From the NCBI RefSeq assembly GCF_963082495.1, contig NZ_CAUJAN010000004.1, positions 142,001 through 206,000 of the forward strand: a DNA stretch of 64,000 bases. Direction: 5' to 3'. Below the pieces are notes generated by a model. The model was not told the DNA's origin and ran no database searches. It saw only the letters and a list, made by a program, of their open reading frames with translations. Positions 54,759 through 63,112 of this stretch are shown here, one piece after another. The position numbers and the translations under genes were made by a program. This DNA comes from Methanobrevibacter sp. V74. GTDB lineage: Archaea > Methanobacteriota > Methanobacteria > Methanobacteriales > Methanobacteriaceae. Numbering within the stretch: the first letter of the stretch is position 1; each line of letters begins with the position of its first letter.

Positions 54759-54790
54759 TGAACATGTTCATTATTGAATAAATTATATAT
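54759..54790 (+). promoter_or_regulatory. palindrome and TATA box of the aminotransferase gene
   Basis: In the 319-nt spacer 54546-54864, the perfect 12-bp palindrome TGAACATGTTCA (54759-54770) lies about 12 bp before a TATA-like AATTATATATT at 54781. With a start expected near 54812, the palindrome is at the position of an upstream activator or BRE-blocking operator. The rest of the spacer is AT-rich and featureless. Confidence 0.45.
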
Positions 54791-54864
54791 TGAAAATATT
54801 TAATAAGTATAAAAATTAAAGATAGTAATGGCTAGAAAAGCTTATTACAATTGGAGGATATTTA

Positions 54865-56007
54865 ATGAACGATATTTTGTTAATGCTTCCCGGACCAACA
54901 ACAGTGCATCCTAGAGTACTCAATGCAATGTCACAGGCTGTTGTTAACCACAGAGGAGCTAAATACAGTAAAATCTTAACCGAAACTACTGAATTAATGA
55001 GCAAGGTTTTCCAAACTCAAAATGATTCTTATTTATTAACTGGATCCGGAACTGCAGCAATGGAAGCAGGCATTGCCAATACTGTAGCCCTTGGAGAAAA
55101 AATGTTAAATGTTGTAGGTGGAAAATTCGGAGAACGTTTCATGAAAATCGCTGAAACTCATGGAATCGATGCTCAAGAATTAGCAGTTGAGTGGGGAACT
55201 GCTGTAACACCCAAAGCAATCGAAGAAGCCCTTGAAGCTGATGAAGATATTAAAGCTGTAAGTGTTATCCACAATGAAACTTCCACAGGTGTGGCAGCAC
55301 CTATCGAGGAAATTGGTAAAGTAATGAAAAATTATGATGCATTATACATTGTCGATACCGTATCTTCACTTGCAGGAGATGAAGTGAAGGTTGATAAATT
55401 CGGCATTGATGTTTGTCTTACCGGATCACAAAAATGTATTGCTGCGCCGCCAGGAATGGGAGCAATTACCTTAAGTGACGATGCTTGGGCGGCTGTTGAT
55501 AAAGTAGAAAGCAACACTTTCTATTTGGATATGAAAGCGGCACGTAAAAGCGGGAATAAAGTGCCTCCTGAAACACCATACACCCCTTCCGTTTCACTTA
55601 CATATGCAATGAATGAAGCTTTAAAAATGATTATGGAAGAGGGAATAGAAAACAGAGTTGCTCGCCACCACAAAGCTGCTAAAGCTAGTGTTGATGCAGT
55701 AAAGGCATTGGGGCTTGAATTGTTCGCTGACGAGGAAGTTTCTTCCGCAACTGTAACTGCCGTCAAAATACCTGAAGGAATTGCCGATGCTGAATTTAGA
55801 GGAACCACCCGTGACAAATATGGTGTTGAATTAGCTGGCGGTCAAGATCACTTAAAAGGAAACGTTTTCAGAATTGGACACATGGGTAATGTTTCATATA
55901 AAGAATTAACTCAGACTTTTGCTGCTATTGGCATGACTTTAAAAGGTTTAGGAGTTATTGATGAAGCTGGTGCCGGTGTAGCATCTATTGCAGAATCATA
56001 CTTATGA
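54865..56007 (+). CDS. class V aminotransferase (serine-glyoxylate/broad-specificity type)
   Basis: A 380-residue PLP enzyme. N-terminal LMLPGPTTVHPRVLNAMSQA, GSGTAAMEAGIANT for phosphate binding, YIVDTVSSLAGDEVKVD, and the Schiff-base segment CLTGSQKCIAAPPGMGAI with Lys near 193. Methanogen homologues act as broad aspartate or phosphoserine/alanine aminotransferases, so the amino donor is not fixed. GGAGG lies 8 nt before the ATG, indicating strong translation, and codon use looks well adapted. A textbook terminator spans its stop codon. Confidence 0.9.
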   Translation: MNDILLMLPGPTTVHPRVLNAMSQAVVNHRGAKYSKILTETTELMSKVFQTQNDSYLLTGSGTAAMEAGIANTVALGEKMLNVVGGKFGERFMKIAETHGIDAQELAVEWGTAVTPKAIEEALEADEDIKAVSVIHNETSTGVAAPIEEIGKVMKNYDALYIVDTVSSLAGDEVKVDKFGIDVCLTGSQKCIAAPPGMGAITLSDDAWAAVDKVESNTFYLDMKAARKSGNKVPPETPYTPSVSLTYAMNEALKMIMEEGIENRVARHHKAAKASVDAVKALGLELFADEEVSSATVTAVKIPEGIADAEFRGTTRDKYGVELAGGQDHLKGNVFRIGHMGNVSYKELTQTFAAIGMTLKGLGVIDEAGAGVASIAESYL

Positions 56008-56028
56008 TTCTGATTTTTTTCTTTTTTT
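55991..56028 (+). terminator. strong intrinsic-type terminator across stop codon
   Basis: CAGAATCAT (55991-55999) pairs perfectly with ATGATTCTG (56004-56012) over a 4-nt loop, followed by a T7 run, C and another T7 run. The gene's TGA stop lies inside the right arm. It is the best terminator in the window. Confidence 0.8.
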
Positions 56029-56060
56029 ATTCAGTTTGATGTAACATATTTTTTATAGTA

Positions 56061-56300
56061 AGTTATAAGTGAAAAGTTACACTTGAAATGCATGTCTGCA
56101 AATTGTGTCTTAGAACTTATAAGTGAAAAGTTACACTTGAAATGAATGTCTCCACCTTGTGTATTAGAAGTTATAAGTGAAAAGTTACACTTGAAATACT
56201 CCTCTCCAAAAGGAATTTTTGAAGTTATAAGTGAAAAGTTACACTTGAAATACACGTCTAAAATTAGGTGTAATTAAAATTTTACACTTGAAACCTATGC
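56061..56300. repeat. 54-bp tandem repeat array, 4 full units plus a degenerate fifth
   Basis: A 29-bp core, nearly invariant and centred on aagtgaaaagttacactt, starts at 56061, 56115, 56169 and 56223: an exact 54-bp period. The 25-bp intervals also resemble each other (units 1 and 2 share most bases), so this is a diverging tandem repeat. A fifth, altered core ends near 56294 at a 43-bp offset. Each core contains the dyad AAGTG-aaaagtta-CACTT. On the minus strand a frame stays open across all units, giving an 18-residue repeat (FKCNFSLIT) because 54 is a multiple of three; there is no start context. It occupies the 387-nt gap between the aminotransferase and gerW genes. Confidence 0.85.
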
Positions 56301-56394
56301 ATTATAAGTCTAAAAAGTAATACCCGAGCATACAATATAAAATTATTTAAAATAAAAATGCCAAACTTATATACATATAAAGGATGTGAAAACC

Positions 56395-56823
56395 ATGTCA
56401 GAAAATATTAAAACAACTGTTGAAGAATTGCGCAAATTGATTAACGTGGACAATGTAATTGGAACTCCAATTGAAACTGAAGATAAAGTTCTCATTCCAG
56501 TGATGAAAATGGGAGTAGGATTTGGAGCCGGTGAAAACATACTTGGCAGTCAAGGTAGTGACGCGGCAGGTGCTGGAGCTGGAGTAGAACCAATATCAAT
56601 GGTGATGATACCTAAAAAAGGCAACGATGCTGAAGGGGTCCGTGTACTTGACTTAAGCAAAGGAACCGAAACCAACAAAGCAATATCTGATATCGGATTG
56701 ATAATTACTGATCTTGTAAAAAGCTTTTTAGACACACAGCAAGGTGTTGGTGAAGAATACTACGATGAATCAGAATACATTGAACCTGAATTCAGCACCA
56801 GTGATGATGCAAAAGAAGAATAG
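56395..56823 (+). CDS. GerW (YtfJ)-family protein
   Basis: A 142-residue protein of the GerW/YtfJ family, first known from spore-forming bacteria but present in methanogens. It contains NVIGTPIETEDKVLIPVMKM, a Gly/Ala-rich loop (GFGAGENILGSQGSDAAGAG) and VEPISMVMIPKKGND. The acidic tail (about 118-142) is Glu/Asp-rich. ATG at 56395 with GGATGTGA upstream; an in-frame GTG 9 nt earlier is less likely. Followed after 11 nt by a DUF2953 gene, the same pairing as ytfJ-ytfI in Bacillus. Confidence 0.85.
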   Translation: MSENIKTTVEELRKLINVDNVIGTPIETEDKVLIPVMKMGVGFGAGENILGSQGSDAAGAGAGVEPISMVMIPKKGNDAEGVRVLDLSKGTETNKAISDIGLIITDLVKSFLDTQQGVGEEYYDESEYIEPEFSTSDDAKEE

Positions 56824-56834
56824 GGCTTTACTGC

Positions 56835-57389
56835 ATGCTAAACATCCTAGAGGTGATTATCCTAATAATCATCTTTTTTATTATTATTTTACTTGCAACA
56901 GGAATCAAAATAATATTCAGGTATAATAAAACTGGCAGTGAAGTTAAAGGATGTTTAAAAATACTAATTTTTAAAAAAATCAAAATTTACAGTCTTGATT
57001 TACCCTTTGAAAATAAGGAAAATAAAGATAAAGACTTTAAAGAAATAGTGAAACTGGCCAAGCCTTGTTCTAAAGACTTGCTAAATTATTTAAAGCTTAT
57101 TTTAAAAACAGTTGATATTAAAAAAATAGAAAATCACATTGTTTTTGGCCTTGAAAGCTATGCTGAAACTGGAAAATACATAGGCATCATCTGGGGGGTT
57201 TTAGCGGTGATAAATTCAGCCAATAAAAACCTGAAGATAAGTGCTGAACCATCATTCAGAGGAAGCGTATTTGACATGAAAGGTGAAAACGAATTTGAAT
57301 TTTACCCATTTAAAATTTTAATGCCAACAATCAGGTTAATTTCAAAAAAAGAGATTAGACTATTAATAAGGAGTGTCTTAAATGGGTGA
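56835..57389 (+). CDS. DUF2953 membrane-anchored protein (YtfI type)
   Basis: A 184-residue protein with one hydrophobic helix at residues 5-25 and a soluble region containing KGCLKILIFKKIKIYSLDLP and the C-terminal FRGSVFDMKGENEFEFYPFK typical of DUF2953. It probably faces the cytoplasm or the pseudo-periplasm; topology is unclear. It overlaps the next ORF by 8 nt and follows gerW by 11 nt, forming a tight three-gene unit. Function unknown in all domains. Confidence 0.78.
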   Translation: MLNILEVIILIIIFFIIILLATGIKIIFRYNKTGSEVKGCLKILIFKKIKIYSLDLPFENKENKDKDFKEIVKLAKPCSKDLLNYLKLILKTVDIKKIENHIVFGLESYAETGKYIGIIWGVLAVINSANKNLKISAEPSFRGSVFDMKGENEFEFYPFKILMPTIRLISKKEIRLLIRSVLNG

Positions 57390-57660
57390 AAATTTTGCAG
57401 AGGACATAAAAGAGTTTTTCAAATGCAAAACAGATGAAATTATTGAGTTTAAAAAAATCTGCGGATTCACATTTGTTTTTATAACAAAAATAACCATGAT
57501 TAGAGATAGATTATCTTCTGCCGAGATAAAACCGGTTGGCATAATTTATAATGAAAATGACCAATATTATTTTGCACCATTAAATGGAAATGTTAAAAAT
57601 ATAGAAGAGATTGTTGAAAAATATGTTAAGGAAGAGGAATATTTTCACTCTCAACAATAA
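57382..57660 (+). CDS. unknown 92-residue protein, third gene of the gerW unit
   Basis: Starts with ATG inside the end of the DUF2953 gene (ATGGGTGA), so it is translationally coupled. It is a small soluble protein (MGENFAEDIKEFFKCKTDEI at the start, IYNENDQYYFAPLNGNVKNI near the end) with no membrane helix or motif I recognise. Its end overlaps the convergent ThDP gene by 35 nt. The operon position suggests it works with GerW and DUF2953. Confidence 0.7.
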   Translation: MGENFAEDIKEFFKCKTDEIIEFKKICGFTFVFITKITMIRDRLSSAEIKPVGIIYNENDQYYFAPLNGNVKNIEEIVEKYVKEEEYFHSQQ

Positions 57661-59155
57661 CTTCAACAACAAGAGGCCCTTCTAGATTCCTATCTAAAAG
57701 CAATTCCAAATCGTTTAAATTGTCTACTTTTACAGCATCAATCCCATAACTTGCAGCTAATTTTGCAAAATCAGGATTATTTAATTGTGTTTGATATGCA
57801 TCCATCCCATAGACATCCTCTTGCCATTGGCGAATAATCCCATACTCCGAATTATTTAAGATGAAAATGATTACATCCAAATCCTGTTCTTTAATAGTTG
57901 CAAGCTCCTGGAGATTCATCTGGAAGTCTCCATCCCCATTGATAACAATGATTTTCTCATCAGTTGCAATGGCAGCTCCAATAGCTGCTGGAAGACCATA
58001 ACCCATCGGTGCCATGGCTCCTGAGAATAATAATTGTCTTGGCTTTGAAGATTTCTTTAAAAGAGCGGTCCAAGTGGTATGGGATCCTGCATCTGAGACG
58101 ACAATATTGTCATTGAACTTATCTAAAATTCTTTTAATGGCAGCTTGTGGTTTTAAATCATCATCAAGACCTTCTAGATGATATGAATCATCAATTTTAA
58201 AAATATCCTCAATCCAGTTGACTTCCTTAAATCTGGCTTCAAGCATGAATTCCATTACTTGCCCCTGAATTGGATAATCCCCAACCAAAACATCTTTATT
58301 GATATTTACATGAATGAAATTATCTGGAAGCTCAGTCAATGTCCTCTCACTAGCTTTAATGCCCAAACCAATTATGCAATCAGAATTTTCAAATGCATAT
58401 TTAGCTTGAGGATTTGCCCGAATTCCACATAACCCCAAGTTTAGAGGAGATTCATCAGGAATTATTCCTTTTCCATGATAGGTTGTTGTTATTGGAATTT
58501 TATATTTCTTAGAAATCCTTTCAATGTTATCTCCATATGATATTGCCCCTGCACCTAAAATAAATAATGGCTTTTCAGCCTTATCGATCAGCTCTTGAGC
58601 CTTACCTAGATTTGACATGTCATCATCACACAAATAGCATAAATCAAAATCATTGAAATCCTCTTGAAGGAGAATGTCTTTTGATAAATTAATATGAATA
58701 GGACCTTTTGGGAAGTTTTTCAACTCATAAATAGAAGCACGCAATGCATACATTACTTCTGTACCATTTAAAGGATAATATGATGCTTGAGTAATGTTTT
58801 TAAAGATCTCAAACTGAGGAGTTGTTTGGAAATAATCGCTTCCTCTGTATTCTAAATCATTGTCTCCAGTTAGGAGCAATACCTGGAGGTTATCTTTAAA
58901 AGCGGTAGCCATTGCCATTGTAGCATTTAGTGCGCCCGGTGATGCAGTTGTAATGCATACTCCAATTTTGCCTGTTGACCTTGCAAATCCATCTGCTGCA
59001 TGAGCCGCTGCTTGTTCATGACGTGTTAAGACATGATTAATTTCGCTTTCAGATAATGATTTATAAATAGGCATTATCTGCTCACCAGGAATTCCAAAAA
59101 CAGTGACAATTCCTTCTTCAGCAAGTATTTTAACGATTTTATCAGCTACGTTCAC
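57626..59155 (-). CDS. thiamine-diphosphate-dependent enzyme, acetolactate synthase-like
   Basis: A 509-residue ThDP enzyme of the IlvB/pyruvate oxidase family. The N-terminal catalytic Glu lies in VLTRHEQAAAHAADGFARST (near 47), the central domain binds no obvious FAD, and the C-terminal GDGDFQMNLQELATIKEQDL is the metal/ThDP motif. It is shorter than IlvB (about 560-590) and has no small subunit gene beside it, so true acetolactate synthase is unlikely; a decarboxylase or related lyase is possible. GTG start at 59155, overlapping the dUTPase-like gene (ATGTGA), with GGAGG 8 nt upstream. Confidence 0.82.
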   Translation of the reverse strand: MNVADKIVKILAEEGIVTVFGIPGEQIMPIYKSLSESEINHVLTRHEQAAAHAADGFARSTGKIGVCITTASPGALNATMAMATAFKDNLQVLLLTGDNDLEYRGSDYFQTTPQFEIFKNITQASYYPLNGTEVMYALRASIYELKNFPKGPIHINLSKDILLQEDFNDFDLCYLCDDDMSNLGKAQELIDKAEKPLFILGAGAISYGDNIERISKKYKIPITTTYHGKGIIPDESPLNLGLCGIRANPQAKYAFENSDCIIGLGIKASERTLTELPDNFIHVNINKDVLVGDYPIQGQVMEFMLEARFKEVNWIEDIFKIDDSYHLEGLDDDLKPQAAIKRILDKFNDNIVVSDAGSHTTWTALLKKSSKPRQLLFSGAMAPMGYGLPAAIGAAIATDEKIIVINGDGDFQMNLQELATIKEQDLDVIIFILNNSEYGIIRQWQEDVYGMDAYQTQLNNPDFAKLAASYGIDAVKVDNLNDLELLLDRNLEGPLVVEVIVESENIPLP

Positions 59156-59610
59156 ATTTTTACCTCCTGATAAGAACCATTATATTCTCCCGAACCCTCA
59201 ACAGAATACACAACAGCTTGTGCAATTCTATCTCCCGATTTGATTTCATATTCAAAGTCTCCATGATTGTATATTAAAAACATCAATGTTCCATAAAATC
59301 CAGGATCCCCAACAGCAGTTTGTACAGAGACAAATGACCTTAAAAGAGTAGATCTGGGCAAATACAACATTGCATAACCTTTCGGGATTTTAATTTTCCT
59401 TTTAATACTGGCAAGATATGCCGTATGAGGTTTTAAAGTGTATATATCCTCTTCAAGCTCTTCAATTTCAGGCAGGTTTTTTTCATTGTCAATAAGTGAC
59501 CCTTCACTTTTTTGAACATAAACCTTGTCCAGTTCCAAATCAATTCCAGAGGGCTGGACTAAATCTGCAAAATCTGGAAATAGTTTAACTAGTTCTTTTT
59601 CGCCAAGCAT
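59152..59610 (-). CDS. dCTP deaminase/dUTPase-family protein
   Basis: A 152-residue trimeric nucleotidohydrolase-family protein, predicted to keep dUTP low. Motifs: QPSGIDLELDKVYV, YLPRSTLLRSFVSVQTAVGD (phosphate and uracil contacts) and DPGFYGTLMFL, then a short C-terminus. The DPGFYG motif fits dUTPase or the bifunctional archaeal enzyme rather than simple dCTP deaminase. ATG at 59610 with AAAGGAT upstream; an earlier in-frame TTG is rejected. Overlaps the ThDP gene by 4 nt, so the two are coupled. Confidence 0.8.
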   Translation of the reverse strand: MLGEKELVKLFPDFADLVQPSGIDLELDKVYVQKSEGSLIDNEKNLPEIEELEEDIYTLKPHTAYLASIKRKIKIPKGYAMLYLPRSTLLRSFVSVQTAVGDPGFYGTLMFLIYNHGDFEYEIKSGDRIAQAVVYSVEGSGEYNGSYQEVKM

Positions 59611-59674
59611 AATTATCAAATCCTTTTAATAATTTATTTATCTAGATAACTTAATATATTTTAATGGTGATAAA

Positions 59675-59863
59675 ATGCCCGTAGTGACAATTGCTGGAAA
59701 TGAAAAAATAAGTATTGAGAAAAAAAGAGAAATGGTTAAAAATGTATCTAAAACCGTAGCTGAAGCATATGATTTGCCTATTGAAGCTATTACTGTTTTA
59801 GTTCAAGCTTACCCTGCAGATAATGTTGGAGTAGCTGGTGAACTGTTAAGTGAAAGAGAATAA
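59675..59863 (+). CDS. 4-oxalocrotonate tautomerase-family protein
   Basis: A 62-residue tautomerase with the catalytic Pro directly after Met (MPVVTIAGNEKISIEKKREM) and the beta-alpha-beta pattern of the family, including YDLPIEAITVLVQAYPADNV. Small hexameric members like this occur in many methanogens; substrate unknown. GGTGATAAA before the ATG is a good ribosome-binding site. It is divergent from the dUTPase-like gene and followed by a hairpin. Confidence 0.87.
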   Translation: MPVVTIAGNEKISIEKKREMVKNVSKTVAEAYDLPIEAITVLVQAYPADNVGVAGELLSERE

Positions 59864-59871
59864 AAATTAAA

Positions 59872-59894
59872 AGGAGAGTTTATATGACTCTCCT
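59872..59894. terminator. bidirectional hairpin terminator
   Basis: AGGAGAGT (59872-59879) pairs perfectly with ACTCTCCT (59887-59894) over a 7-nt loop. On the minus strand it is followed by TTTTAATTTTT, so it can end transcription from the 59974-60568 gene; on the plus strand it follows the tautomerase stop by 8 nt. Confidence 0.6.
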
Positions 59895-59973
59895 ATAAGT
59901 TCAAACCAAAAAAAGAAATTTGTATTTGAATAACAAATACGCATCAATATTAATCAAAGATATTATTTAAAAA

Positions 59974-60568
59974 TTACTTTTTAGCGTAATAATTGCCATT
60001 TTTAACAATCAAATCTGATTTTATAAGATCCTCTAAGTTTTTTTGGATTTTTTCATCAAAATTCTTTGATTTAAATCTAATTAATGATTTTTTAATATCT
60101 TCAAAGCTGGAGTTATTAACCTCATCATAAACACTTTGCTGGAAAGGTGTTAAGTTAAATATAATATCGTTTAGAGGATTTTTCCTCTCTTTAAATGACC
60201 AAACCTCATCCTGAACTTCAATATTGAATTTGTCTTCTAAAGCAGGGATTTTATCCCTAAGCTCATCTAAATCCGGATGTTGGGCAAGTCCAAGTTTATG
60301 TTTAAATATTTTATTTAAGAATTTCTCGTGCAGTTCATTAAGATTAATATCTTCTTTAGTTTTAAATGAATCTAACACATATATCTTATCACCAATTACC
60401 TCTAGAACTTTATAACTGTTTGTTTCCTCGTCAAACTCGATTTGTTTAAATGCACCTAAATTCCAATGATTATCTAAAAGAAAGTTCCTCACAAATTCGG
60501 CATCTTCAAGAGAGTTATAATATCCAAAGATACAATCCTCACCAGCAATTTGTTTTTTAATAACAAGA
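59974..60568 (-). pseudogene. repeat-domain protein, 3' part of an IS-interrupted gene
   Basis: About 198 codons, open from the IS boundary to the stop at 59974. The native N-terminus is absent: the only in-frame start lies inside the IS terminal repeat (giving MADTLV). Residues near the IS form a domain CIFGYYNSLEDAEFVRNFLL with NHWNLGA, the same pattern (Y-G-x-F/Y, SLxDA, R, W-x-L) as the piece at 62382-62825 on the other side of the IS. The remaining residues are charged, helical and end DLIVKNGNYYAKK. I do not recognise a function; the domain slightly resembles AP2/integrase-type DNA-binding repeats. Confidence 0.6.
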
Positions 60569-62350
60569 GTGTCCGCCAAAAATGATTTTTGAGTGTGGAT
60601 TCTAGTAAATGGTCACATCAAGCTTTAATTGGTGTGTAGTGGATATACTTTCACAAAAATCAACAATATCTTCTTTATTATTTTGTTCTCCTTGAATAAG
60701 ATTATATAATCTTTTTATATTGTATGCTAGTGCATCTAGGTTGAGTCTTTCTCCGGTTTTTACCATTCCGATTACTATTTCTTGTTCTACATGGTATTGT
60801 TCTTTGAATATTCCGAATGGTCCTTCTACACTTGGTCTTTTTTTGAATTCTTCTTTATATTCTTCTTTTTCCATTTTGAAGAACATTGCTCTTTCTAATC
60901 TGCCACCGTTTTCTGTGATGGTTTTATGTGTTTGTTTGTCTGTTAAGCAGGATTTTCTGTGAATGCAGTATTTACATGCAGTATAATTGTTGTAGAGTCT
61001 TTTTATTTTGTCGGGTTTGTCTGGTTCTTCGTTTGGTTGTGTGTGTATTCTTTGTAGAAGTACATTGGTTGTCCTGATGGGCACATAAATAAGTCTAGGT
61101 CGGATATGTAGTAAAAGTGGTCTTTATGGAATTGGTTTGGATTTAATTTGCCTATTTTTTCTTTGGATTGTTTTCTTGTTGGTATTAATCCATCTATTCC
61201 TTTGTTTACAAAGTATGATAGGCTTATTTGATTTAAATATATTGTATCTGCACTCATGTGTTTTGGTACTTTTCCTATGTTGTTTATTGCTTTGTCAGCT
61301 ACTTCTGGTAGTTGGTAATGGTCTGTAGGGTTTTGTGTGACGTTTAATGCGCAGATTAGTTTGGTGTCGTAATCGACTGCAGATTGGATATTATAAGCAA
61401 CCAGGAAGTTTCCTTTTTTGCCTTTCATCATGCGTGCTTCAATATCATTCATTGGTATTTTATCCTGTCCTGTGAATTTGAATTGAGTTCTGATGTCATA
61501 TAATATTTCTAATTTTTCATCATTGGACATTTCCTTGTCATCATTTAGTATTTTTTGAGCTGGTTTATTGAGTTTTTCAAGCTTTTTAAGGTCAACTTCC
61601 AGTCCTTTGTAGAACTGGACCAGCAAATTGGTTTCTTTTTTGCTGATCATATTTTGGTTAGAATTGAATGCTTTTTTGATGGTCCCATCGACTACAACAT
61701 GATTAAATTCAGTGAATCCTTTTTTTACGGCCATTTTTAATGTCATTTGAAGCAATACTTCATAATAACGTCCAAATTCATCACGATACCTTTGAATTGA
61801 ACGTTCAGAGGGTTTAATTCTATCACAAACGAATTTATATATGTCATGGTACTTTGTCATTTCTGCAATGACTCTAGCACTTTCAATATGGTCTATTTTT
61901 GCATAAACAAGTAATTTTAACATGGAACATGGAGGATATGAAGGCCTACCGCCTTTTTTCTTATTCTCTTTAATTCCCAAAATCGGATAAAATTCTTCAA
62001 TAAAATCAACCACAAAACGAGAAATATGATTCTCTGGAACATTAAAATCTATAAGTCCTAATGCCTAATTCAGCCTGATTCTTAATAACTTTCTTACTAA
62101 CCATAAATAACCAACACATAATAACTCATATCTAATATAAAATATGTACATCATAGTATATAAATATTACTATTCTAAAAATGACTAAAATCAAATATAA
62201 ATAAATCATTATAATCCATATTAAAAATTATGAATAATAAATAATTAAAATTAAATTCTAATTAATTTAATGAAAAAAATTAACAAAACAAGAAAATTAT
62301 AACGCAGTTATAAAAAATTCAAAATAAAAAAAATTAGTTTTGGCGGACAC
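60569..62350 (-). mobile_element. IS1182-type insertion sequence, inactivated (1782 bp)
   Basis: Bounded by inverted repeats: GTGTCCGCCAAAA at 60569-60581 and its exact complement at 62338-62350, with similar AT-rich sequence inside. The transposase on the minus strand resembles the IS1182 family and is broken by two frameshifts. No direct duplication is visible at the flanks. The 3'-proximal region 62105-62337 is AT-rich, without genes. It lies between two pieces of a repeat-domain gene. Confidence 0.85.
60602..62104 (-). pseudogene. IS1182-type transposase gene with two frameshifts
   Basis: Read from 62104: MVSKKVIKNQAELGI, a frameshift near 62060, then LIDFNVPENHISRFVVDFIE and on through GGRPSYPPCSMLKLLVYAKI, SERSIQRYRDEFGRYYEV and VVVDGTIKKAFNSNQNMISK (first catalytic Asp), NIQSAVDYDTKLICALNVTQ, STDTIY-type ADTIYLNQISLSYFVNKGID. 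A second frameshift near 61035 (after EYTHNQTK) leads to the C-terminal part with the zinc-binding CKYCIHRKSC and RLERAMFFKMEKEEYKEEFK. The N-terminal piece is 336 codons, the C-terminal 160. Not functional unless both shifts are sequencing errors. Confidence 0.85.
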
Positions 62351-62381
62351 CCAACAAATGTATCAAAGACTTTAGTAATGT

Positions 62382-62825
62382 TTAAACCATATTTTGAACT
62401 ATTAGGATTTCTTTTATATTTTTTAAGTATCCCATCAATTTTTGTGATGGTTTTCTTTTATATTTTTCAAGGAGATTTATTTTCCCATCAATACTTACAA
62501 CAAAATAAGTATCCTCAAATTTATATAATTGTTTAATTGAGTCTAAATCCCAAGCATTATCTATTAATTCATCTCTAAAGAATCTTGCATCATCTAAACT
62601 TGCAAATTTACCATAATTTTTTGAATTTTTAATAATTGTATATGAACTATTAATCAATCGAATATATTTTTCAGCCATCAATATGACTTTGTTTTTAAAA
62701 ACAGATAAGTTTTGAGATTGAAACTTTAGATAAGTTGTTTTATAAGTTACTTTTTTACCAATTTTAAGTTTAGACATTGTCTTTGATTCTAACCTGTTTT
62801 GAACAACAAATCTTAAATTTAGCAT
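62382..62825 (-). pseudogene. repeat-domain protein, 5' part of the IS-interrupted gene
   Basis: A 147-codon ORF. Its core (YGKFASLDDARFFRDELIDN, then AWDLDSIKQLYKFEDTYFVV) matches the domain left on the other side of the IS. The frame stops at 62384, but the neighbouring frame continues NSSKYGLNITKVFDTFVG up to the IS end, so the original gene probably read on into the 59974-60568 part. An indel here and the IS both break it. Start uncertain: MLNLRF at 62825, MSKLKI or MAEKYI further in. Function unknown. Confidence 0.55.
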
Positions 62826-62887
62826 GAAAACGTTTTAATTTAAAATGTTCTCAAATACATGGAAAAAGGAAAAAATGGTTTTATAAG

Positions 62888-63067
62888 CTATTTTAAATTT
62901 AAAATATCATTTTTAGACAAACCAGTTATTTCAACAATATCTTCAATCGAATAAGCTTTTTTAATCATGTTTTTAGCAACATCCAATTTAATTTCTTGTC
63001 TACCTTCTAACCTACCTTCTTCTCTACCTTTTCGTTCACAGTAACGATCCATTGGATTAAGTAACAT
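62888..63067 (-). CDS. free-standing copy of the Rpn C-terminal domain, candidate RpnS-like antitoxin
   Basis: A 59-residue ORF starting MLLNPMDRYCERKGREEGRL, with ATG at 63067 and GGGAGG ending 8 nt upstream (63081-63076). It equals the last 63 residues of the Rpn-like protein apart from one missing REEG unit and about nine substitutions, mostly conservative (for example V/I, F/L, I/V, G/A). It includes an HTH-like end (IKKAYSIEDIVEITGLSKND). In bacteria, the separately translated C-terminal Rpn fragment (RpnS) neutralises the full nuclease; a duplicated, independently translated copy would act the same way. Function is inference; the ORF, start and duplication are visible. Confidence 0.65.
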   Translation of the reverse strand: MLLNPMDRYCERKGREEGRLEGRQEIKLDVAKNMIKKAYSIEDIVEITGLSKNDILNLK

Positions 63068-63112
63068 ATAAGTTTCCTCCCTATGAAAAAGGAAAAAAAA
63101 TAGTTTTATAAA

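Noticed and set aside
56031-56255. 74-codon minus-strand ORF across the repeat array
   Set aside because: The open frame follows from the 54-bp period; there is no ribosome-binding site, and the 18-residue repeat (FKCNFSLIT) is low-complexity. Not called as a gene.
56061-56300. CRISPR array
   Set aside because: The intervals between cores are only 25 bp and clearly related to each other, there are just four regular units, and no cas gene is nearby. It is a diverging 54-bp tandem repeat.
60569-60579. Start of the 59974 ORF at a TTG inside the IS end
   Set aside because: The first residues (MADT) are encoded by the IS terminal repeat; the real gene start was upstream of the insertion.
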